A stretch of DNA of 62,923 nucleotides from a virus. The translations under genes and the position numbers were made by a program. Numbering within the stretch: the first letter of the stretch is position 1; the number at the start of each line of letters is the position of its first letter. This document shows positions 36,948 to 45,819 of this stretch, one piece after another. The stretch spans positions 1-62,923 of IMG/VR virus record IMGVR_UViG_3300044626_001587. One strand, 5' to 3'. The notes under the pieces are model-generated. The model made no database searches. It was not told where the DNA came from and saw only the letters and a program-made list of their open reading frames with translations.

Positions 36948-39900
36948 GTGAATCCATTACATAAAAAACTTTCATCAGCTGTTAAGAACCAAATACCAGC
37001 GTTTTATCATCAGTATGGTCCTGGATTTGTTTCATTTATAGAGCAATTCTATAAATGGATGGAGGAAGAAGGACAACTAACCTATATTACAAGACGTTTA
37101 CCAGAATTAAAAAACGTTCAAACAACAGATAATGAACTTCTATACCACTTCAAAGAAAAGTATTTGTCTGGTGTTGAACTTACAGATCCTGAGGGCATCC
37201 GCAATCTTATAAAAAATACAAAAGATTTGTATGATACAAAAGGGTCAAAACGTTCATTTGAACTGTTATTTAAACTATTGTATAACGACAATATTTCTAT
37301 TTCATACCCATTTGATGAGGTTCTTAAGCCTTCAGATGGGGTTTGGTACAAGCCAGAATTTATTGAACTGGTTCAATCTGAAAAGGCTAGACAATTAGTA
37401 GGAAAACAGGTAGTTGGTTCAACAACTGATTCTAAAGCGTTTATTGAATCTGTTGTAAGAATCAATGTTGGTGGTAAAAATTTTGATGTTGCGTTTATTA
37501 GTAAACCGGTTGGTTTATTTAGAGCTGGGGAGCAAATAGGTGTAGAAGGTGGATCTTCACAAGGTGCACCAATTGTTAAGGGAAGCTTAACGTCTATTGA
37601 TATTACTGATGGAGGAAAAAATAACAATGTTGGTGATTTGTTCTATATCACTTCTCCATCCGGTGTCAATGGTTTAGCAAGAGTAGCTGAAACGGTAGAT
37701 GCAACGGGTCGTGTTGATTTTGAAATCATTGATAGAGGATGGGGTTATACAAGTACACCAGAAATTGCAGTGTCTAACATTGTCCTTGCAGCAAACAATG
37801 TCGGAAACACTACTGTAAATTTCTTACAGTTTGAAACCGTTGAACAAGATCTTGCAAATATTGTTTTTATCGGCAATATGCAATCGATCAGCAACAACGC
37901 ATTCATCAAAGGATATGATGTTGGTGGGTTAAACGTTGGTAATGGGTTTATTGTTGAAACAACTGCTCTTAACGCAACACACACAATAGCTAAAGTGCAA
38001 GTTACTGGTGGTTCATTTGCAACTGTAACAGACATTGGAACAACAACACCAACACCTAACGCTCAAACGAGAACTGTCACAATAAGCCAAAATGTCATGG
38101 CAATCGCCAACATAATTGGCTTTACGGCTAACAGTGTTGGAATATTTAATCCTGTTGGTACTTTTTATACGTTAGAAACTGGTGAAACGTTTATTCGTGG
38201 TCAAACATCGAATGCATTTGCAAACGTTCTTCAGAAAAGCACGGGTACAGGGGCAACATTTAGTATAAGTGGGATCACAGAAAAAGAACAACTGTTTTTG
38301 TTTCCAGATATGCTTAGGGACAAAAGTACTGGTAACGTGTTGTTTATGAATGAAAAAATTAGTGGTAAGGAAGCAAACATTGGTTTTGTTGACTCGATCG
38401 CTGTTGGTAAACGTGTAAATTTTCAGAAATTATTTTCATATACTGAAGAGTTCAATCAAGTTGAAATGGTTGATCAACTTGAAGTTTCTAATAGTAATAG
38501 TTTTTTCCAGGGATCAGTCTCTGTTCAACAAAATGACACAAGGATAGTTGGTGCTTCAACAATCTTTAACCTTTTATTCCAAACAGAAGACTACATTCAA
38601 ATAGCAAACGGAACAGCATTTGATTTTTGCAAAATTACTTCAGTTATTTCGAACACTGAAATTTACGTACAGAGGCCACCACGGGTTTATGGTTCTGGAC
38701 TGTCTTATGGTAAAGGATTGATTATCGCTCAAGGTGAAACAGCAAATGCAAACACATCAGTGATAACAATATTTGATACAAACAATACAACCCAAACAGG
38801 AAACTCAACAGCTAATTTGTTAATAGGACAAAATAGTTTTTGTCTTGCTCAAGCTAATAGCATAGTCACTCTTGGTGGAACTGGTTATAGCAACACTCTT
38901 TCATCTGTTACAATAGCAAATGGGACACCAACCCAAGCAGCTCAAGGTGTTGTTGTCACTAACAGTACTGGAGGGATTGTTTCAATTAATTTGACTATCA
39001 ATGGTAGTGGTTACGATAATGATGCAAATGTTACGTTAGGAGGTGTTGGTTCTGGTGCAAATCTTAAAGTTGTTATGGATTATGGATATGGCTTTCCTAA
39101 GAATCCAAATGGTGGTTTAGACGACATCATATATGATTGCTTGAGGGCAAACACATATGAAATTGGAACAATCATCGCTCTATCATCTATCAATCCAGGG
39201 TCAAACTACAACCGAAAACCATTTGTGGCTGTTGTTGAACCAGTGATAGCCGGTTATAATAAGCAAGATTATATAATTTCAATTGAAAATCCAACAGCAG
39301 GATTCCAGCCTGGCGAACAGTTAACACAACAAATACCAACAAATATTATAAAATTACAATATACAAATCTAACAGGTAATACACAGTTTGATGTAGCTGA
39401 GCAAGTATATCAAGGAAACATTAATTTGCCAACAGCGCGTGGTGTTGTTGTTGCTCAAAGCTCAACAGATGTTTCATTAGGAAATGTAGTAGGTACATTT
39501 GTAAATACAACTGGTGTTGCGAATCAGATACATGGAATAACAACATCAGCCACAGCAAATGTTGCAAATGTTCAGCAAGATGTATTTGTTACTACAGCTA
39601 GAGGTGTCGTTTTAAGTACAGATGTTGTAAACTCATCTCTAACAATCTTAACTGTCGATCGAAGATCATTTTCATCAGAGTTTACAGTTGGTCAAAACGT
39701 GATTGGCTTTAGTTCTACAACACAAGGAAATTGTATTGCAACAGCTATCGACGCGCAAAGCAAGCCTTTAGGTTTAAATGCTAACGTTGAAGCTAACGTT
39801 GTTACTGCAAATGGTGTTGCGACTAAGTTAGATATTATTGACACAGGTGTAGGATATGAAAATGGTTACCAAGTTGTTTTGAAGACTACACAAAACAATA

Positions 39901-40181
39901 TCTTCAACATTACAGGATTTGCTAATTGTGTGTACCAAGGATACGGACAAGGAGAATTCATCCAAGATCGTGGCAAATTGAACCAAGCCATTCTTCATGA
40001 TAATGATAGATATCAAGCATTTAGCTATGTTATAGAATCTTCATTATCGAAAGAAAAATATCAAGACGTAGTCAACAAATTGTTGCACATTGCTGGAAAC
40101 AGAATGTTTGGCGATCTAAATAGACAATCTGAAGCTAATGCTTCAATTTCAATAGCTCAATCATTTGTACAAACGGCATAG
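36948..40181 (+). CDS. gp7: Large baseplate wedge protein (gp7-like), 1077 aa, GTG start
   Basis: The start is GTG. The N-terminal 130 residues (FYHQYGPGFVSFIEQFYKWM, DLYDTKGSKRSFELLFKLLY, YPFDEVLKPSDGVWYKPEF) match the wedge-initiator family that replaces or equals gp7 (T4 gp7 is 1032). The rest is beta-rich with repeated xGxGY motifs (GWGYTSTPEIAV, GTGYSNTLSSVTI, GSGYDNDANVTLGG, GVGYENGYQVVL) and a GETFIRGQTSNAFANV segment also present in the gp8-like gene. Position after gp6 supports the call; the repeats may be exposed decorations. Confidence 0.75.
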   Translation: MNPLHKKLSSAVKNQIPAFYHQYGPGFVSFIEQFYKWMEEEGQLTYITRRLPELKNVQTTDNELLYHFKEKYLSGVELTDPEGIRNLIKNTKDLYDTKGSKRSFELLFKLLYNDNISISYPFDEVLKPSDGVWYKPEFIELVQSEKARQLVGKQVVGSTTDSKAFIESVVRINVGGKNFDVAFISKPVGLFRAGEQIGVEGGSSQGAPIVKGSLTSIDITDGGKNNNVGDLFYITSPSGVNGLARVAETVDATGRVDFEIIDRGWGYTSTPEIAVSNIVLAANNVGNTTVNFLQFETVEQDLANIVFIGNMQSISNNAFIKGYDVGGLNVGNGFIVETTALNATHTIAKVQVTGGSFATVTDIGTTTPTPNAQTRTVTISQNVMAIANIIGFTANSVGIFNPVGTFYTLETGETFIRGQTSNAFANVLQKSTGTGATFSISGITEKEQLFLFPDMLRDKSTGNVLFMNEKISGKEANIGFVDSIAVGKRVNFQKLFSYTEEFNQVEMVDQLEVSNSNSFFQGSVSVQQNDTRIVGASTIFNLLFQTEDYIQIANGTAFDFCKITSVISNTEIYVQRPPRVYGSGLSYGKGLIIAQGETANANTSVITIFDTNNTTQTGNSTANLLIGQNSFCLAQANSIVTLGGTGYSNTLSSVTIANGTPTQAAQGVVVTNSTGGIVSINLTINGSGYDNDANVTLGGVGSGANLKVVMDYGYGFPKNPNGGLDDIIYDCLRANTYEIGTIIALSSINPGSNYNRKPFVAVVEPVIAGYNKQDYIISIENPTAGFQPGEQLTQQIPTNIIKLQYTNLTGNTQFDVAEQVYQGNINLPTARGVVVAQSSTDVSLGNVVGTFVNTTGVANQIHGITTSATANVANVQQDVFVTTARGVVLSTDVVNSSLTILTVDRRSFSSEFTVGQNVIGFSSTTQGNCIATAIDAQSKPLGLNANVEANVVTANGVATKLDIIDTGVGYENGYQVVLKTTQNNIFNITGFANCVYQGYGQGEFIQDRGKLNQAILHDNDRYQAFSYVIESSLSKEKYQDVVNKLLHIAGNRMFGDLNRQSEANASISIAQSFVQTA

Positions 40182-40183
40182 CA

Positions 40184-41995
40184 ATGACAACTAAACATGT
40201 TAACAGCATTTTAAATATTAACAATGCTGAACGACTTTTTGCTAATATGCAATCAACAAACAATACGTATTACGTTTTTATAGGTAATCCTCTACCAACT
40301 CCCAACGATAATATTGCAACAAATATTGTGGCAACTGATTATTTGTTAACAAAAGATTACTATAATTATATGATTGCTGGAAAAAGAATTGCCAATACAA
40401 ACATAACAAGAATGGTAAAAAGAAACAATTGGCAATCTGGCCAACCATATCAATTTTATGACCACAGAGTTAGTAACCTAGCAAATACAAAATTCTATGT
40501 TTCAGTTGATTCTGGTTCAGATATCAAAGTGTTTAAGTGTATTTGGAACAATTATGGTGCTAATTCAACAATCAATCCAGGTACAATTCCAGAAGGACTT
40601 CTTGCAAACGTTAGTTCGTTTGAAACATCTGATGGATACAAGTGGAAGTGGATGTATACAGTACAATCTGCAAATACACAAAAATTTGCACCTGGTCTAT
40701 CAGAATTTATTCCTATTGAACCAAATCAAAACGTAGTTAGTAATGCTGTTAGTGGTAGTATCCTACATTTTGTAGTTGAATCAGGCGGAGCTGGCTACAA
40801 TAGTTACACTAACGGAACATTTTCTGCTATCGATGTTGGCGGTAATAATCAAATCCACCAACTACAAATAGAAACTGCTAGTCCAAACACTGATTTTTAC
40901 AAAGGGTGTTCTGTAAAAATTGTAGCAGGACCAGGTAGTGGAGAACAAAGAAAAATTCAAGAATATATTGGAGCTTCTAGACGAATTGTTTTAGACTCAG
41001 CTTTTGTAATAACGCCAACAATCCAATCTCAATATGTTATTGCTCCTTCCGTAACAGTTGATGGTGATGGTCAAGGTCTGAGAGCAATTGCTGTTGTTAA
41101 TGCTCAATCGAATACGATTAGTGGTGTTGAAGTAAGTAATTCTGGTTCAGGTTATAGTTGGACTTCTGTTACAGTAGAAGGTAACACAGGAATCATTCTT
41201 TCTAATTCTGTTGTACAACCAGTGTTTGCAAATGTTGCTGCAATCATTAGTCCTCCTGGAGGACATGGGGCTAATCCATATAATGAATTATACTCTGAAT
41301 ACATTGGCATCTCTATAGATTTTGCTAATAATGAATCAAACCAAATAACAACAGATAACGACTTTCACACTATTGGAATCATGAGAGACCCATTGTTTGC
41401 AAACGTTGTGTTTGGTGCCGCAAATGTTGTGGGATCTTTTAGTGTGGGTGAAACAATTCAACAGCAAAACACGTTTGCATCAGCATTTGTTGTTGGTTAC
41501 ACAGCAAATGCTCTACAGGTTTCAAATTGCCAAGGAAGATTTGAAACAGGAAATAGTAGTTTTGGAGTAATTAGAGGACAAACATCAAACGCTACCTGTG
41601 AAGTAGCAAATATCCAAAACAATGGTGTTGTGAAGCAATTTGATACGTTCAATCAAACGACAAGAATGACGATAGCATCAGTTACTGGTCAGTTTGTTGA
41701 GGATGAGTTGATAGAACAATCTGTATTAGGTGTTGTTATTGCTAATGGATATGTCCATGGAGCAAACAGTACTCATATTAGTGCTGTAAATACGAAAAAA
41801 ACTTTCCAAGTTTCAAGTATTTCTCAAAACTATCAATTAGTAGGAAATACTTCAGGGGCAACAGGAAATGTTACAATAGTTGTGCCACCTGATATTGTTC
41901 CATACACCGGTGAGTTGTTATATATAGAGAACATCATACCTGTTAGTAGATCTAACACACAAACTGAAACACTACGTTTCGTATTCAAATTGTAA
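40184..41995 (+). CDS. gp8: Baseplate wedge protein gp8 with extended C-terminus, 603 aa
   Basis: The N-terminal 190 residues are gp8-like: TYYVFIGNPLPTPND, NWQSGQPYQFYDH, KFYVSVDSGSDIKVFKCIWN, SSFETSDGYKWKWMYTV. T4 gp8 has only 334 residues. The extra 300 residues are beta-rich modules with GAGY/GSGY motifs and a GVIRGQTSNATCEVANI segment that mirrors one in the gp7-like protein. gp8 links wedges to the short-fibre system. It overlaps no neighbour (2-bp spacing). Confidence 0.85.
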   Translation: MTTKHVNSILNINNAERLFANMQSTNNTYYVFIGNPLPTPNDNIATNIVATDYLLTKDYYNYMIAGKRIANTNITRMVKRNNWQSGQPYQFYDHRVSNLANTKFYVSVDSGSDIKVFKCIWNNYGANSTINPGTIPEGLLANVSSFETSDGYKWKWMYTVQSANTQKFAPGLSEFIPIEPNQNVVSNAVSGSILHFVVESGGAGYNSYTNGTFSAIDVGGNNQIHQLQIETASPNTDFYKGCSVKIVAGPGSGEQRKIQEYIGASRRIVLDSAFVITPTIQSQYVIAPSVTVDGDGQGLRAIAVVNAQSNTISGVEVSNSGSGYSWTSVTVEGNTGIILSNSVVQPVFANVAAIISPPGGHGANPYNELYSEYIGISIDFANNESNQITTDNDFHTIGIMRDPLFANVVFGAANVVGSFSVGETIQQQNTFASAFVVGYTANALQVSNCQGRFETGNSSFGVIRGQTSNATCEVANIQNNGVVKQFDTFNQTTRMTIASVTGQFVEDELIEQSVLGVVIANGYVHGANSTHISAVNTKKTFQVSSISQNYQLVGNTSGATGNVTIVVPPDIVPYTGELLYIENIIPVSRSNTQTETLRFVFKL

Positions 41996-42005
41996 CGGAC
42001 AATAA

Positions 42006-45000
42006 ATGGCACAGTCAACAAATTTAAACATTGCTCCTTTTTATGATGATTATGATCCTACGAAGCAATATTATAGAATTTTGTTTAGGCCATCAGTTCC
42101 CGTACAAGCTAGAGAACTGACACAATTACAAACTTTACTACAAAATCAAATTGAAGAGTTTGGTCAGAACGTTTTTGAAAAAGGAACAATTATTAGAGGT
42201 TGTTCGTTTAGATTTGTTGACAAATACCCATTCGTAAAAATTAAAGACAACGAAACAACCGGTGCTCCTGTCAATGTTAGTGAGTTTGCTAATGGTTGGG
42301 TTGTTGAAAATTCTTCAAATTTGACAGCAAAAATTTTAAACTACAAGTCTGGTCTCGAAAGTCAAAACCCAAACCTAAACACCCTTTTTGTTAGATATGT
42401 TAATGCTGGAGCGAATGGAGAAACACAATTCAGCAACAACAGTATTTTAACAGTTTATCCAAGTGATTACTCTATTCAACAACTCAACATAGTTAATAGT
42501 GGCACCGGTTACAATAATGCTGATATTTTGACATTTACTGGAGGTGGTGGCTCTGGTGCTGCTGGTTTCGTCAGAACAAATTCATCAGGTGCTATAACTT
42601 CAGCAGTTCTTTCGTCTGCTGGTTCAGGGTACACATCAGCTCCTACTGTTGGTGTTGCTAACAGTACGGGAGGAACAGCTAACGGTGTTTCAGCTTCTAT
42701 TACTGCAGAGAACTTTTTTGGATCAGTAACCGTAGCAGCAAATGTTATCGCATCGGTAGGAAATACAGAAACATATCCAACAGGACTTGGTTATGGCTTT
42801 AGAGTTTCTGATGGCGTAATTTTCCAAAAAGGATTTTTCATTTACGTTGACCCTCAAGAAGTTATCATATCACCATATTCAACAACCCCATCAAACCTAA
42901 CAGTAGGTTTTGTTGTTGCTGAAAGCGTTGTTAACAATTCTGTTGATACATCACTTGTCGATAATGCACAGGGAATCTCTAACGAAGGAGCTCCTGGCGC
43001 TTACAGATTGAAGTTAGAGCCAACATTGAACGTTGTTTCAACTGCTAATTTAGCAACAACCAACAATTATTTCATGCTAGCAGAATTCCAAAATGGTGTT
43101 CCAGTAAAACAAAAACAACAAACACAGTTCAATTCTATCGGAGCTGAATTAGCAAAAAGAACATCTGAAGAAAGTGGTGATTATGTTGTTAAACCATTCA
43201 CTATTATTCCTCAGCAAGCTAATCAATCACACTTTACGGCTTGGGTATCATCAGGTATAGCTTACGTTCAAGGTTATAGAACTGAACTACTCGGTAAGTA
43301 TCCTGTTTATTTGAGAAAGGGGACTGATGTAAGAGAAAAACAGAACCATATTCTCTCAACAAATTTTGGCTCATACGTAATTTGTGATGAATATTCAGGC
43401 AATTTTGACTTTAACATTGGTGGTGCTGTTAGCCTAAGAGACACGGCTTCCAACAGTGTTACAGATAGAGAGCAAACATTAACTGCACCAGGTAGTGAGA
43501 TCGGTACAGCAAAAGTTAGAGCGGTTGTTTACAATAGTGGTATTCAAGGAACAAACGTTTGTCAGTATAGATTGTATCTTTATGACATTAAAATGAATAC
43601 CGGTAAAAACTTTGCAGATGTTAGAGCTGTATTTTCAAATGGTACCTACAAAGGTGTTTGTGATATCGTATTAGACGAGTACGGTCAGTGCTATCTGTAT
43701 GACGCACAACGTAGTGCTATGATTTTCCCTATTGGTCAGAATGCGATCAAAACACTACGAGATTTAAATAACAATAACGATACGACCTTTGTGTTCAGAA
43801 CAAAAAGAGATGATGTACAAATAAGCAACACTGGTTTGTTAACATTAACTCTTACAGGAAATGAATATTTCCCTTATAGTGCAGGAAACTTATCTACCCC
43901 TGAAGAAGATCAATTTATTGTTACTTTAACCTATGGAGGAGGTGCAAACGCGGCTGCTGCATTAGCAGGAACTGTGAACGTTTCGTCTTCTTCAACAACT
44001 GTGTTAGGTAACGCAACAGCATTTTTGACAGACTTTAAAGCTGGTGAATATATTTCAGCTAACACAGAATTTAGAAGAGTGACTGCTGTCCAAAATAATA
44101 CTTCTATGGAAGTGGATGCAGCATTTACAACAACAGCAACCACACAAACATATAAAAGATACTATGCTGAAAATAAACCAATATCGATTTCACAAAGAAC
44201 AACACGTTCAATAAATGTCGCTTCTGGCCAGCAATCGTTAACAGTAAATATAGGAGATAACTTAGCTATATCAACAGGTGCTAATTGTTCTATCTCCTAT
44301 AATGTTCAAATTAACCAAGCACAACAATTAACTAAATCTCTTCAAGCAAATTGTTTAGTGAAATTAAATCTTAATAGTCATTCTACAAGTAACACTGGTC
44401 CATGGTCGTTGGGAGTACCTGATGCTGTTTCTCTTGTGCAAGTCACCAGATCAACAAATAGTGATTATGTCACAAGTGCGCAAGATGTTACGGATCAATT
44501 TGAGTTAGTCAAAAACGATAACGATGGATACTATGGTCTCAGCCTCCTTCGTAGAAAACCAGGAGTTTCTGGAACCGTTCTTGCAACTGATTATTTGCTT
44601 GTTAAATATAATGTATTCCAATCCTCTGCTACTGGAGGAGGAAAAGGCTTTTACTCAATAGATTCTTATCCAATTGATGATACTACAATCCCACTACCAA
44701 GTGATAAAATTAGAACTGAGCAAGTTCCAATTTATACATCTTCTATAACTGGTACTTCTTTTGAACTAAGAGATAGTATAGATTTTAGAACCCAAGTTCA
44801 AAACACAGCTGCTTATACAACAGTGATTGGATCAGCAACTGTTAATCCCTCATCAACAGAGGCATTTAGTTCTTCAGAAAAATATATTCCTGGGGCAGAT
44901 GCAAAGTTTACCTGCGACCTACAATATTACTTAGGAAGAATTGATAAAATTGCATTGACCCAAACAGGTCAAGCTATAGCAATAAATGGAACAGCCAGTC

Positions 45001-45797
45001 TTCAACCGTTTGAGCCACCAGATCAACCAGGAACAATGACTGTTGGAACTGTATTCATTCCTCCTTTTCCTTCATTAACACCAGTTGAAGCTGTCACTGC
45101 AGGAAGACAAACATCAGGTACAAAAGTACAATTCAATCAAGTTGAGCGTTTGACGATGAGAGATTTGAATGTTCTTGAAAGAAGAGTCTCTAGTCTTGAA
45201 TATTACACATCACTAAATTTACTTGAACAACAAACAAAAGACTTAATGATTCCAAGCGAAGCAGATCCAACAATCAATAGATTTAAGAATGGAATCTTTG
45301 TTGATTCGTTCAAAGATTTTGCTTTAGCTAACTTGTCAAGTACAGAATATAGAGCTTCGGTCGACTTTACAAGAGAAAGACTAGTTCCAAGATTTGAACA
45401 AACAAAGATTGATCTCGAGATCAGATCGTTAACCAACGTACAACAAACTGGGGAATCACTTTCTTTACAATATACAGAAAGAGAAATCATTCAGCAACCG
45501 TTTGCCACAAGAACTCGGCTTTGTGCAGAAGATGCTTGGAATTTTTCAGGCAGATTAGAATTGATTCCTTCTTACGACAACTTCTTTGAAACACGTGTTA
45601 ACCCTGTAGCAATCACACCTCAAGCTGAGGAAACAGCTGTAACAACAAATACTATCAATCTCAACCAAACAATCCAAATCAATCTTCCACAAATTGATGG
45701 TGGCACTGGTGTAAATCCAGGCACCAACGATTCATTACTTTTGGGTCGTGTACAAGGTCGTGTGCGGGGAACAACCGTTAATCTCATAAGAAACTAA
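42006..45797 (+). CDS. DUF4815-type baseplate/tail protein, 1263 aa
   Basis: The start (LNIAPFYDDYDPTKQYYRIL, FRPSVPVQARELTQLQTLLQ, EEFGQNVFEKGTIIRG) is the signature of DUF4815-type structural proteins of T4-like cyanophages. An early insert has two GSGY repeats (GTGYNNADILTFTGGGG; GSGYTSAPTVGVAN). Later parts carry long beta-rich sequence and a helical segment (RLTMRDLNVLERRVSSLEYY). Its place after gp8 corresponds to gp9/gp10 in T4, so it probably attaches fibres to the baseplate. The precise T4 counterpart is not certain. Confidence 0.8.
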   Translation: MAQSTNLNIAPFYDDYDPTKQYYRILFRPSVPVQARELTQLQTLLQNQIEEFGQNVFEKGTIIRGCSFRFVDKYPFVKIKDNETTGAPVNVSEFANGWVVENSSNLTAKILNYKSGLESQNPNLNTLFVRYVNAGANGETQFSNNSILTVYPSDYSIQQLNIVNSGTGYNNADILTFTGGGGSGAAGFVRTNSSGAITSAVLSSAGSGYTSAPTVGVANSTGGTANGVSASITAENFFGSVTVAANVIASVGNTETYPTGLGYGFRVSDGVIFQKGFFIYVDPQEVIISPYSTTPSNLTVGFVVAESVVNNSVDTSLVDNAQGISNEGAPGAYRLKLEPTLNVVSTANLATTNNYFMLAEFQNGVPVKQKQQTQFNSIGAELAKRTSEESGDYVVKPFTIIPQQANQSHFTAWVSSGIAYVQGYRTELLGKYPVYLRKGTDVREKQNHILSTNFGSYVICDEYSGNFDFNIGGAVSLRDTASNSVTDREQTLTAPGSEIGTAKVRAVVYNSGIQGTNVCQYRLYLYDIKMNTGKNFADVRAVFSNGTYKGVCDIVLDEYGQCYLYDAQRSAMIFPIGQNAIKTLRDLNNNNDTTFVFRTKRDDVQISNTGLLTLTLTGNEYFPYSAGNLSTPEEDQFIVTLTYGGGANAAAALAGTVNVSSSSTTVLGNATAFLTDFKAGEYISANTEFRRVTAVQNNTSMEVDAAFTTTATTQTYKRYYAENKPISISQRTTRSINVASGQQSLTVNIGDNLAISTGANCSISYNVQINQAQQLTKSLQANCLVKLNLNSHSTSNTGPWSLGVPDAVSLVQVTRSTNSDYVTSAQDVTDQFELVKNDNDGYYGLSLLRRKPGVSGTVLATDYLLVKYNVFQSSATGGGKGFYSIDSYPIDDTTIPLPSDKIRTEQVPIYTSSITGTSFELRDSIDFRTQVQNTAAYTTVIGSATVNPSSTEAFSSSEKYIPGADAKFTCDLQYYLGRIDKIALTQTGQAIAINGTASLQPFEPPDQPGTMTVGTVFIPPFPSLTPVEAVTAGRQTSGTKVQFNQVERLTMRDLNVLERRVSSLEYYTSLNLLEQQTKDLMIPSEADPTINRFKNGIFVDSFKDFALANLSSTEYRASVDFTRERLVPRFEQTKIDLEIRSLTNVQQTGESLSLQYTEREIIQQPFATRTRLCAEDAWNFSGRLELIPSYDNFFETRVNPVAITPQAEETAVTTNTINLNQTIQINLPQIDGGTGVNPGTNDSLLLGRVQGRVRGTTVNLIRN

Positions 45798-45819
45798 TTA
45801 AACAGTAATGCAGGTTTAA

